This document shows positions 1 through 5,080 of a DNA stretch of 5,080 bases, piece after piece. The notes under the pieces are model-generated. The model had not been told where the DNA came from, made no database searches, and saw only the letters and a program-made list of their open reading frames with translations. Origin of the DNA: Spirochaetaceae bacterium (GTDB lineage Bacteria > Spirochaetota > Spirochaetia > Treponematales > Breznakiellaceae); assembly GCA_031257135.1 (NCBI GenBank), contig JAIRPH010000011.1, positions 1 through 5,080 of the forward strand. The letters are read 5' to 3'. The position numbers and the translations under genes are program-made. Position 1 is the stretch's first letter; every line of letters starts with the position of its first letter.

Positions 1-119
1 GGGAATCGAAAACCGCCATCATGGAAGCCCTAAGCAAAGCCTACGGCGTAAACAGCCAAGCCGACGGAGTTATCTTCTCGCTCCCGGTAGAATCGGTAAT
101 GAGCCTCAACGCGGAATAA
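1..119 (+). CDS. 3' end of a P-II-like nitrogen regulator-type protein (partial)
   Basis: The frame beginning at base 3 is open from the left edge and gives 38 codons before TAA at 117-119; the start lies outside the window. The visible tail reads EALSKAYGVNSQADGVIFSLPVESV and then MSLNAE. The pattern of a helix (I-MEALSKAYG), a small linker (NSQADG), a strand (VIFSLPV) and a V-S-L end is how many P-II family regulators and their short relatives finish. In that family, small trimeric signalling proteins sense ATP/ADP and 2-oxoglutarate and bind transporters or enzymes. The T-loop and nucleotide-binding motifs are not in view, so ligand and partner cannot be judged. The gene runs toward the DUF1638 gene and its last 14 bases overlap the 3' end of that gene on the other strand. 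No terminator is visible after the stop. Family call is by tail resemblance only. Confidence 0.6.
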   Translation, partial: ESKTAIMEALSKAYGVNSQADGVIFSLPVESVMSLNAE

Positions 120-741
120 TGGCTCCGCCGGGAGGCGCGATCAAAAACTCATCCTCGTTCCAATCGCCGGCAATCAGTTTACGCAGAAGCCGTATGTTGC
201 CGGGGATAACGGAAACCCGAAGATTCAGCGCGTCCGCAAAAGGCCGTATCTCCTGAGCCAGCGCGTTACCGTCAAACGCGCCGGTATCAATTACCGCAAA
301 ATCGGCGTAGTGTTTCAGCATTTCTTTCATCAGATCGGTTCCCTCTTCGGCTCCGTACTTTTCCACGCACCGGCTGAACTCGGATATAACCGTGCTTTCA
401 GAACGCATATACCCTTCCGTAAAAAAATAATACCCCGCGCCGTAGGAATCCCGTTCCGCCTGAGAACCCAGAAACAGCGGAATACAATCCGCAACCCGCG
501 GCAGTATCAGAGGCTGACGCCGAGCCGTAACGCCGGCAAGACTGTTTCCGCAAAAGCCGAATACCAGCAAAACCGCCGAATACTCCTCAGACACCGCGTC
601 TACGGCTTCCTGAATACATTGACGCAAAACCTCGGTTTTGCTGTGTTTCCCTGAAGGTATCCACGCGATAGGATAATCTCTGTCCCCCATAACCGCCGAA
701 AGCTCAGGCTTCAGGGTTTCGCAGGCTATAATATAGTTCAC
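106..741 (-). CDS. DUF1638 domain-containing protein
   Basis: A complete 211-residue protein spanning the usual length of a DUF1638 domain. Family-like motifs appear in order: IACETLKPEL near residues 4-14, LLVFGFCGNSLAG at 58-70, and PRVADCIPLFLGS at 81-93, followed by an aromatic YYFFTEGYM segment at 104-112. Cysteines 7, 64 and 86 fall in these three motifs, and such residues are typically conserved in the family, which suggests a metal or cofactor site (inference). No signal peptide or membrane segment is seen, so it is probably cytoplasmic. DUF1638 proteins have no firm function; many are encoded near corrinoid-dependent methyltransferase genes, but none is visible here. The start is GTG at 739-741, chosen because an AGAGAGG ribosome binding site lies about 6 nt upstream and overlaps the end of the transporter gene. 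The 11-bp gap to the transporter gene suggests co-transcription and possibly translational coupling. Family call is confident, function is unknown. Confidence 0.88.
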   Translation of the reverse strand: MNYIIACETLKPELSAVMGDRDYPIAWIPSGKHSKTEVLRQCIQEAVDAVSEEYSAVLLVFGFCGNSLAGVTARRQPLILPRVADCIPLFLGSQAERDSYGAGYYFFTEGYMRSESTVISEFSRCVEKYGAEEGTDLMKEMLKHYADFAVIDTGAFDGNALAQEIRPFADALNLRVSVIPGNIRLLRKLIAGDWNEDEFLIAPPGGAIIPR

Positions 742-752
742 CGTAAACCTCT
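742..752 (-). promoter_or_regulatory. Ribosome binding site deciding the GTG start of the DUF1638 gene
   Basis: Reading the minus strand from the transporter stop, the sequence is TTAGAGAGGTTTACG and then GTG. The purine run AGAGAGG is a good Shine-Dalgarno match at about 6 nt spacing and supports the GTG at 739-741 over later ATG codons. The run begins inside the TAG stop of the upstream gene, so ribosomes finishing the transporter could reinitiate here. The presence of a good site here contrasts with its absence at the two divergent genes near 2421-2480. Confidence 0.75.
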
Positions 753-2420
753 CTAACGCCGAGTCAGTAATTCCGCAATGTTGTAGCAGTAATCCCCGAC
801 TTGCTCAATACGCCGCACCAGATCGATAAAAAGCAATTCCGTTTTCACATCCTGCCCGGATTCAATGCGCTTGCGCCCGAGCTTTTTCAGCTTGTCTCTG
901 GATTTATCGATCTTCCGTTCCAACTCTTCCGCTTGAACCGCCAGCTCAGGAGTCAGCGGACTGCCGAGATGTTTCCGCACCAGATTCAAAAAGGATTCCA
1001 CTAGATCAAGATACGGAACCAACGCTTCCATCTCTTTGCGCTTGAAAATCAGATTCTTCTTCACGCTCCGCTCAAGAATCAGCGTAATGCCGTAACAGCC
1101 GTCAGTCATGTCTTCGAGATTCGCCAGAATCCGCAGAAGCTCGGAAATATGCTCTTCCGATTCGCGGCTGATCTGTTGCCGAGTACATTCAATGAGAAAC
1201 CGAGTCAGTTCTTCCCGCATATCATCGGCAAAGTTCTCCTGCCGTTTCGATTCCTGTACCAAAGCGTCTATCTCTTCCTCCCGTTGCGGATCATCCTGCG
1301 CCTTATGAAGCGCGGCGCTGATGTTCGTATACATAGAAAAAACCAGCCCCGCCATATCCCGAATCTCTTTTTCCGCCCGCAGTATGTTCAGCTCAGGCGT
1401 GTCCCGCATAGACCCGGACTTGTATTCCAGTTTATAAGACGCCGGAACAGGCCGATCCGCGTCTTTAACCAGCATAGAAACCAGCCGAGCGAAAGGCTTC
1501 ACAAAAGGAAAAAATACCATCGTATTCAGTACGTTAAAGACCGTATGAAGCATGGCAAGATGCGGCGTAATCGCCTCTTCCATTCCGCCCGGTATAATCC
1601 AGTCAACTAAGGCAAGGAGCGGCCTGAAAAACAGCAACGCCCAAAAGGTTCCAATAACGTTAAAGAGAATATGCACCATCGCGGCTTGACGAGCCGCGGT
1701 CTTCGTTCCTATGGAGGCGAGAGCCGCATCTAAGGTCGTGCCGATATTCGCTCCCAAGATCATAGCGGCCGCCATTTCGTAGGTTATCAGCCCGTTATGA
1801 GCCATCGTCAGAATAATCGCAGTGGACGCGCTGGAAGAATGAACCAGTAACGTCAGCGTAAGACCTATGCCCGTGCCGATGAGAATAGAAAAAACCCCAA
1901 GATTAGAAACCGACGCGATAAACCGCCACTCATCGGCTTGCTGGGCAGGCATGGACTTCGTGAGAAAATCAAGCCCCAGAAAGAGAAGCCCAAAACCCAA
2001 GAACACCGCCCCCAAGTTTTGATATTTCCACTTGACGAAGCTCGCCGCAAACCCGATGCCTACCGCCGGCAAAGCAAGGGAAGATATGCTCAAGGTAAAG
2101 CCCACAAGCGAGACAATCCAAGCGGTAACGGTAGTCCCAATATTCGCCCCCATAATCACGCCGACGGACTGCGTGAGCGTCAGGAGTCCGGCGTTGACAA
2201 AAGACACTACCATCACCGTAGTCGCGGAAGAGGACTGAATAATCGCCGTAACAGCAAAACCGGTAAAAATAGCGGTAATCCGGTTTCCGGTCATAAATTC
2301 CAGCGCGCGCTGAAGCCGGGAACCCGCGCTTTTCTGGATGCCGTCGCTCATAACCTTCATGCCGTACAGGAATAGACCGAGACTGCCAAGTATACGAAAA
2401 AGCATCGACACATACGTCAT
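753..2420 (-). CDS. Na+/phosphate cotransporter family protein with C-terminal PhoU-like domain
   Basis: A complete 555-residue inner-membrane protein of the bacterial Na/Pi cotransporter II-related family, at the usual length for the PhoU-fused type. The membrane half (about residues 1-315) holds the two inverted Na_Pi_cotrans repeats: QSSSATT at 62-68 with GANIGTT at 91-97, then HSSSAST at 194-200 with GANIGTT at 223-229. These QSSS-type and GANIGTT motifs form the substrate and sodium site in the family; the second repeat has His in place of Gln. Several hydrophobic segments run between them. From about 345 to 555 the protein is soluble and helical, resembling PhoU, with the acidic motifs LEDMTD at 435-440 and IEQVGD at 538-543 placed like PhoU metal-binding motifs. 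The likely role is sodium-coupled phosphate movement, with the PhoU part giving control; direction of transport cannot be read from sequence. It is the first gene of a probable two-gene unit with the DUF1638 gene. The ATG start at 2418-2420 has no good ribosome binding site. Confidence 0.93.
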   Translation of the reverse strand: MTYVSMLFRILGSLGLFLYGMKVMSDGIQKSAGSRLQRALEFMTGNRITAIFTGFAVTAIIQSSSATTVMVVSFVNAGLLTLTQSVGVIMGANIGTTVTAWIVSLVGFTLSISSLALPAVGIGFAASFVKWKYQNLGAVFLGFGLLFLGLDFLTKSMPAQQADEWRFIASVSNLGVFSILIGTGIGLTLTLLVHSSSASTAIILTMAHNGLITYEMAAAMILGANIGTTLDAALASIGTKTAARQAAMVHILFNVIGTFWALLFFRPLLALVDWIIPGGMEEAITPHLAMLHTVFNVLNTMVFFPFVKPFARLVSMLVKDADRPVPASYKLEYKSGSMRDTPELNILRAEKEIRDMAGLVFSMYTNISAALHKAQDDPQREEEIDALVQESKRQENFADDMREELTRFLIECTRQQISRESEEHISELLRILANLEDMTDGCYGITLILERSVKKNLIFKRKEMEALVPYLDLVESFLNLVRKHLGSPLTPELAVQAEELERKIDKSRDKLKKLGRKRIESGQDVKTELLFIDLVRRIEQVGDYCYNIAELLTRR

Positions 2421-2426
2421 GGTTTT

Positions 2427-2432
2427 AGTATA
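2427..2432 (-). promoter_or_regulatory. Candidate -10 element for the Na/Pi transporter gene (leaderless start)
   Basis: On the minus strand the hexamer TATACT (5 of 6 to TATAAT) is followed by AAAACC and then the ATG at 2420. Transcription would begin at or next to the A of the start codon. No clear -35 hexamer is found 16-18 nt upstream, where the sequence reads about AGAAAA. The only purine run that could act as a ribosome binding site, AAGG, is 12 nt from the ATG and would lie upstream of the predicted transcript start. The 8-bp palindrome CCTTAAGG at 2433-2440 abuts this element and could bind a regulator. Prediction by eye only. Confidence 0.45.
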
Positions 2433-2465
2433 CCTTAAGGGGCCGTTTCTTTTCTATCCTTTCGC

Positions 2466-2474
2466 TGTTATATT
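2466..2474 (+). promoter_or_regulatory. Candidate extended -10 promoter for the DUF4139 gene (leaderless start)
   Basis: The sequence TGTTATATT gives an extended -10 (TG at 2466-2467, one base, then TATATT at 2469-2474, 5 of 6 to TATAAT). It is followed by GATAGT and the ATG at 2481, which again puts the start point on or beside the initiator codon. An extended -10 can work with a poor -35, and the position 17 nt upstream (TTTCTT, 2446-2451) is indeed poor. No Shine-Dalgarno sequence lies between the element and the ATG. Confidence 0.5.
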
Positions 2475-2480
2475 GATAGT

Positions 2481-4517
2481 ATGTTTTTAAAAACTTTCTT
2501 TAGGGCTTTGCCCTATATGGCAAGCCTTGCCGGAGCCGCGGTCTTGCCGGCTCAGTCCATTCATGAAGCTGGACAGACGCCTCCGCCCGCAGAGGTTCAG
2601 GGAGAGCTTCCGCTCCGCCGGCTGTCGCTGTTTTCCTCCGGAGTGGGCTTCTTTGAACACCGCGGGAGCGTTACCGGTTCCGCCGCGCTCTCCCTTCCGT
2701 TCAGCCTCGATGCGGTAAACGACGCGCTCAAATCGCTGACGATTAACGACCCTGATTCCAGCCCCGCCGTATCATACCCGTCAGAAGAAACCCTGCTACG
2801 GACAATGAAAAGTTTGTCCCTAGACATTCTGGAAAATCCCAGCATCCCCGCGCTTTTGGACAGCCTCAAAGGCGCGGAAATCGAGGCGTCCGCGCCTAAT
2901 CCAATCCGAGGAAGAGTCCTCTTTGTGGAATACCGGCAAACTCAAGAAACCCAGCGAGAACCTTACTTGTCGATCTACACAGATCAAGGAATCAAGACGA
3001 TTGCTTTTAAAGATATAGGAGGCTTCAGCTTTAAAGACCCTAAGCTCAATGCGGACTTAAACCGGGCGTTAGACCTTATCATGGGGTCCCGGGATTCGGA
3101 TACGCGGCGGCTTACGATTCAGCTTCCGGGCAAGAGCCGGCGGGAGGTTTCCCTAAGCTATGTAATTCCTATGCCGGTCTGGAAGGTTTCCTACCGGTTA
3201 GACCTTTCCCAAGCTCAGCCTCTCCTCCAAGGCTGGGCAATCGTAGACAATGACGGCGATACGGACTGGAATAACCTAGAACTTTCGCTGGTTACAGGGC
3301 GTCCGGTTTCGTTTATTCAAAACTTGTACGCGCCCTATTATCTGTCCCGTCCGGTTCTTCCTCTAGCCATAGCGGGAATTGCCGAAGCCCGAACTTACGA
3401 GTCCGGGGAACCGGCGGCTTATGACGGCGGAGCGATGTATAACGCCCGCGCTCAGGCTCAGGCGATGGATGAGACTACCGCCCCTTCCCCCGCGATGGCG
3501 ATGGGAAAGCGCGCGGTTGAAGGCGGCTCGGCGGAAACCGCTCGCGGACAGTCCGCGGGGGATCAGTTTGAGTTCACCATTAAGAAGCCCGTGACCCTTG
3601 CCCGCCGGCAGAGCGCGATGTTGCCTTTGGTTGAGGCGGCGGTTCAGGCGGAGAAGACTTTGGTGTTTTCCGGGGCAAACGCCGTGCCGGGAAGAACCAT
3701 GAATCCGGCGGTTAGTCTGGAACTCGTCAATACCACGGGCATGAAACTGCCTGCGGGACCTATCACGGTGTACGACGGCGGAACCTACGCCGGAGACGCC
3801 CTCATCGAGTTCTTCCCGGAGGGAGAAACACGGCTTATCTCCTACGGCGAGGATTTATCGGTTACGGGGAGCGTCGCCTCTTCCGCTAACCGGACGGTAT
3901 CCGCGGTTACGATTCGTCAGGGAGTTATGACTATCAGCCGGAACATAACCTATGAGAAGGTATATCGTTTCAGAAACGCTTCCGCCGAAGCGAAGCGGCT
4001 TATTGTGGAGCATCCTATTACTTCCGGCGCGGCTCTTTCCTCGCCGGCGTCATACCGCGAAAAAACCGATAAGCTGTACCGTTTTGCTCAGACCCTCAAT
4101 CAAAAGGAGACGCTGGAGTTTGCGGTTCAGGAGGAACGCCCCATCGCTGAAACGATTACCCTCGCTCAACTTACGCTGAATTCCTTTGTAAGCGTTTCGA
4201 GTAATCAGGAACTGCCCGCGGAAATACGCGCCGCATTGCAGACCGCAATTACGCTGAAGCAGAAAGCGGACGCGGCGAAGCAGAGCCTTACGGACATGGA
4301 AACTCGGCGGACCCGGCTGGTCGCCGAACAGGATCGGACTCGGCGGAATCTGGAAGCCGCAGGCAATCAGACCCAACAGGGACAGGATTACCTGAAACGG
4401 CTTATTGCCCAAGACGCCGGCATTGACGCCTTAGACCAAACCATCGCCGAGGCGGAAGAAGCGGTTCGGTCCGCTCAACAAGCCTACGACGAGTATCTTG
4501 CAGGCTTGGCTTTGTGA
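2481..4517 (+). CDS. Exported DUF4139 domain-containing protein with C-terminal coiled coil
   Basis: A complete 678-residue protein. Residues 1-25 look like a signal peptide: K4 and R8, a hydrophobic stretch from about 9 to 22, and an L-P-A ending near residue 24. With the internal ATG at residue 13 the basic region would be lost, so the first ATG is preferred even though it has no ribosome binding site. Residues 46-60 (RRLSLFSSGVGFFEH) resemble the opening of DUF4139/MuiA-like proteins, where a short strand precedes the first domain. The DUF4139 core starts near 227 with YVIPMPVWKVSYRLDL, then GWAIVDNDGDTDWNNLELSLVTGRP to about 274. It resumes after an insert with FEFTIKKPVTLARRQSAMLPL at about 363-383 and continues as beta-rich sequence to about 560. 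Residues 310-358 are a low-complexity Ala/Met/Gly-rich linker. Residues 590-672 are charged and Gln/Ala-rich with heptad-like spacing, predicted coiled coil. The function is unknown; envelope or periplasmic location is inferred. It is transcribed alone, divergent from the transporter gene. Confidence 0.87.
   Translation: MFLKTFFRALPYMASLAGAAVLPAQSIHEAGQTPPPAEVQGELPLRRLSLFSSGVGFFEHRGSVTGSAALSLPFSLDAVNDALKSLTINDPDSSPAVSYPSEETLLRTMKSLSLDILENPSIPALLDSLKGAEIEASAPNPIRGRVLFVEYRQTQETQREPYLSIYTDQGIKTIAFKDIGGFSFKDPKLNADLNRALDLIMGSRDSDTRRLTIQLPGKSRREVSLSYVIPMPVWKVSYRLDLSQAQPLLQGWAIVDNDGDTDWNNLELSLVTGRPVSFIQNLYAPYYLSRPVLPLAIAGIAEARTYESGEPAAYDGGAMYNARAQAQAMDETTAPSPAMAMGKRAVEGGSAETARGQSAGDQFEFTIKKPVTLARRQSAMLPLVEAAVQAEKTLVFSGANAVPGRTMNPAVSLELVNTTGMKLPAGPITVYDGGTYAGDALIEFFPEGETRLISYGEDLSVTGSVASSANRTVSAVTIRQGVMTISRNITYEKVYRFRNASAEAKRLIVEHPITSGAALSSPASYREKTDKLYRFAQTLNQKETLEFAVQEERPIAETITLAQLTLNSFVSVSSNQELPAEIRAALQTAITLKQKADAAKQSLTDMETRRTRLVAEQDRTRRNLEAAGNQTQQGQDYLKRLIAQDAGIDALDQTIAEAEEAVRSAQQAYDEYLAGLAL
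2501..2515 (+). repeat. Short perfect hairpin inside the signal-peptide codons
   Basis: TAGGGC, a TTT loop and GCCCTA form a perfect 6-bp stem about 20 nt into the coding region. Just before it, at 2483-2494, lies the 12-bp palindrome GTTTTTAAAAAC. If the mRNA is leaderless, both lie in its first 35 nt, where structure most affects ribosome loading. It could also be a chance product of the codons. Confidence 0.4.
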
Positions 4518-4523
4518 AAGTCC

Positions 4524-4559
4524 GGCGTATATCCGCTTCGGGTATACGCTCGGTTATTT
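4524..4559 (+). terminator. Probable intrinsic terminator of the DUF4139 gene
   Basis: The stop codon is at 4515-4517. From 4525 to 4549 a hairpin forms with left arm GCGTATATCCG, loop CTT and right arm CGGGTATACGC: 11 pairs, one of them U-G, with one more possible G-U pair outside (4524 with 4550). It is followed by TCGGTTATTT, which is only moderately T-rich, so termination may be incomplete. Position directly after the stop supports the terminator reading. In the reverse direction no T-run follows, so it looks one-way. Confidence 0.68.
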
Positions 4560-4594
4560 GAAAAATTAGTTTTAACTAACTTTATTTGAAATAA
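4554..4594. repeat. AT-rich palindromes and a 10-bp direct repeat
   Basis: This stretch carries TTATTTGAAA twice (4554-4563 and 4582-4591, 28 bp apart). It also has TTAGTT-TT-AACTAA at 4566-4579 and the perfect odd palindrome TTATTT-G-AAATAA at 4582-4594. Such a set could be operator-like, but it could also reflect base composition. On the plus strand TTGAAA (4558-4563), a 17-bp spacer and TTTATT (4581-4586) make a plausible weak promoter pointing right, with a start near 4593. Confidence 0.4.
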
Positions 4595-4656
4595 TAAACG
4601 AAACCTTCGAGGGTCGCCGATGAAGGTTCCGCACCCGGCAAAACGCAACGTTAGAC
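4574..4656. other. attC-like symmetric site (weak candidate)
   Basis: Four short elements are placed symmetrically: CTAAC (4576-4580), 21 bp, AACCTTC (4602-4608), 13 bp, GAAGGTT (4622-4628), 21 bp, GTTAG (4650-4654). The right element extends to GTTAGAC (4650-4656), which fits the integron core-site consensus GTTRRRY. The left AACTAAC (4574-4580) fits RYYYAAC at 6 of 7 positions. The 83-bp length is within the range known for attC sites. Against this, the two 21-bp arms hardly pair and no second site or integrase is in the window. Confidence 0.25.
4586..4629 (-). terminator. Possible terminator of the right-hand minus-strand gene
   Basis: Read on the minus strand, AACCTTC, a 13-nt loop and GAAGGTT form a 7-bp stem, with one extra G-U pair possible. 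It is followed by TTCGTTTATTATTT, a T-rich run suitable for intrinsic termination. It lies about 50 nt after the stop of the minus-strand gene at 4679. The loop is large and the stem modest, so this is moderate evidence. The same inverted repeat read on the plus strand encloses a possible ribosome binding site for the micro-ORF. Confidence 0.45.
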
Positions 4657-4682
4657 TGCGAGCCGCCGACAAGAAAGGCTAG
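4620..4682 (+). CDS. Possible 20-residue basic micro-ORF
   Basis: ATG at 4620 opens 20 codons ending in TAG at 4680-4682. The peptide begins MKVPHPAKRNVR and ends in AADKKG, so it is strongly basic with no hydrophobic segment. GAGGG at 4609-4613 is a good ribosome binding site 6 nt upstream, and a weak promoter is possible at 4558-4586. The binding site and the first bases of the ATG lie in the loop of the AACCTTC/GAAGGTT hairpin. Its stop shares the palindrome CTAG (4679-4682) with the stop of the converging minus-strand gene. It is short enough to be chance; no family is recognised. Confidence 0.22.
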   Translation: MKVPHPAKRNVRLRAADKKG

Positions 4683-5080
4683 TATCTATTTTTACCGATC
4701 AATTTCAATGCCTCGTTGAGTTTGGCTTCGGTATCTAAGTTTTCACTATAGACCTTTGCGTCATTCGCGCCGTAGACCTCTAAGGAACCGGAAACGGTGG
4801 GATCAGTCCTTTCGGTTTGTTCATTTCCGTTGATAGACCAGTTGCTGGATGCGCTGAGAATGATTTTCCCGCCCTTGCCGTCAGCCGTTGCAGTTAAGCC
4901 GAAACTGTAAGCCTCCTTAGTGTAAGCGTTCATATCATATTCGCTAGGGCTTCCATTAGCACCCATGGCTTTTATCGTATCTTTTTCGTAAGCTTCACTC
5001 TTCTCCGCAAATGTACTGCCGAGCTTAACGGTAACAATACCAGATGTTATGTCAGCGATAAGTGTGGCGGTGGTATTGGA
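4679..5080 (-). CDS. Unrecognised protein, 3' part of a gene open to the window edge (partial)
   Basis: The minus-strand frame ending with TAG at 4679-4681 has no stop up to base 5080, giving 133 visible codons. An ATG at 4964-4966 is internal to this frame, and the open frame continues at least 38 codons further upstream with similar composition (ATLIADITSGIVTVKLGS near the edge), so the true start is probably outside the window. The sequence is rich in Ser, Thr, Asn, Gly and Ala, with alternating polar and hydrophobic stretches such as GGKIILSASSNWSING and GSLEVYGANDAKVYSE, suggesting a beta-rich fold. It ends in a helix-like EAKLNEALKLIGKNRY. No cysteine, membrane segment or known catalytic motif is visible. 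A rough hand count gives about 46% GC, lower than the DUF4139 gene beside it, which may indicate different origin or selection. It converges on the DUF4139 gene. I do not recognise the family; a secreted or surface protein is only a guess. Confidence 0.7.
   Translation of the reverse strand, partial: SNTTATLIADITSGIVTVKLGSTFAEKSEAYEKDTIKAMGANGSPSEYDMNAYTKEAYSFGLTATADGKGGKIILSASSNWSINGNEQTERTDPTVSGSLEVYGANDAKVYSENLDTEAKLNEALKLIGKNRY

Noticed and set aside
122..136. CTCC/GGAG inverted repeat just after the P-II-like stop as a terminator
   Set aside because: The perfect stem is only about 4 bp, no T-run follows, and it lies inside the coding region of the DUF1638 gene.
310..654. Plus-strand open frame of 114 codons
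   Set aside because: It lies entirely antisense to the DUF1638 gene, whose motifs are clear, and its product is Arg/His/Gln-rich without recognisable domains.
1149..1610. Plus-strand open frame of 153 codons
   Set aside because: It is antisense to the Na/Pi transporter gene and has the His/Arg-rich composition of a shadow frame.
1938..2375. Plus-strand open frame of 145 codons
   Set aside because: It is antisense to the transporter's membrane domain, where the QSSS and GANIGTT motifs fix the true frame; no ribosome binding site or domain supports it.
4050..4412. Minus-strand open frame of 120 codons
   Set aside because: It is opposite the C-terminal part of the DUF4139 gene, which keeps coherent coiled-coil composition in its own frame.
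4518..4678. tRNA or other known structured RNA in the convergent intergenic region
   Set aside because: The hairpins do not form a cloverleaf, there is no T-loop or CCA-type end, and no known riboswitch core was recognised.
1..5080. CRISPR array, insertion sequence or phage genes
   Set aside because: There are no regularly spaced repeats, no transposase-like frame and no terminal inverted repeats; the long genes are ordinary chromosomal families.

Overview
The window is about 5 kb of a bacterial chromosome with moderately high GC. By impression the style resembles a spirochaete of the Treponema group from an animal or insect gut: a secreted DUF4139 protein, a PhoU-fused Na/Pi transporter, and a P-II-like protein tail. 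That assignment is a guess from gene content and could be wrong.

Layout from left to right. (1) Positions 3-119, plus strand, hold the last 38 codons of a gene that looks like a P-II-type regulator. (2) Positions 106-741, minus strand, encode a DUF1638 protein whose 3' end overlaps the P-II-like gene tail-to-tail by 14 bp. (3) Positions 753-2420, minus strand, encode a complete Na+/phosphate cotransporter-family protein with a C-terminal PhoU-like domain. It lies 11 bp upstream of the DUF1638 gene, so the two probably form one transcript. (4) Positions 2421-2480 are a compact divergent promoter region. (5) Positions 2481-4517, plus strand, encode a complete 678-residue exported protein of the DUF4139 type with a C-terminal coiled coil. 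(6) Positions 4518-4678 are a structured convergent intergenic region with a strong hairpin just after the DUF4139 stop, AT-rich palindromes, a second hairpin, and a possible 20-codon basic micro-ORF. (7) Positions 4679-5080, minus strand, hold the 3' part of an unrecognised, lower-GC gene that is open to the window edge.

The transporter probably moves phosphate or couples phosphate status to its PhoU-like domain, with the DUF1638 protein made from the same message. The DUF4139 protein sits in the envelope or periplasm and is transcribed divergently. Nothing in the sequence ties these functions together directly.

The most unusual signals are at the gene borders. In the divergent 60-bp region each gene has a -10-like hexamer ending exactly 6 nt before its ATG and neither has a usable ribosome binding site, which suggests two leaderless mRNAs. 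In the 4518-4682 region a symmetric set of short inverted repeats resembles an integron attC site, and overlaps a possible small ORF whose ribosome binding site lies in a hairpin loop. I see no CRISPR array, insertion sequence, tRNA or rRNA.
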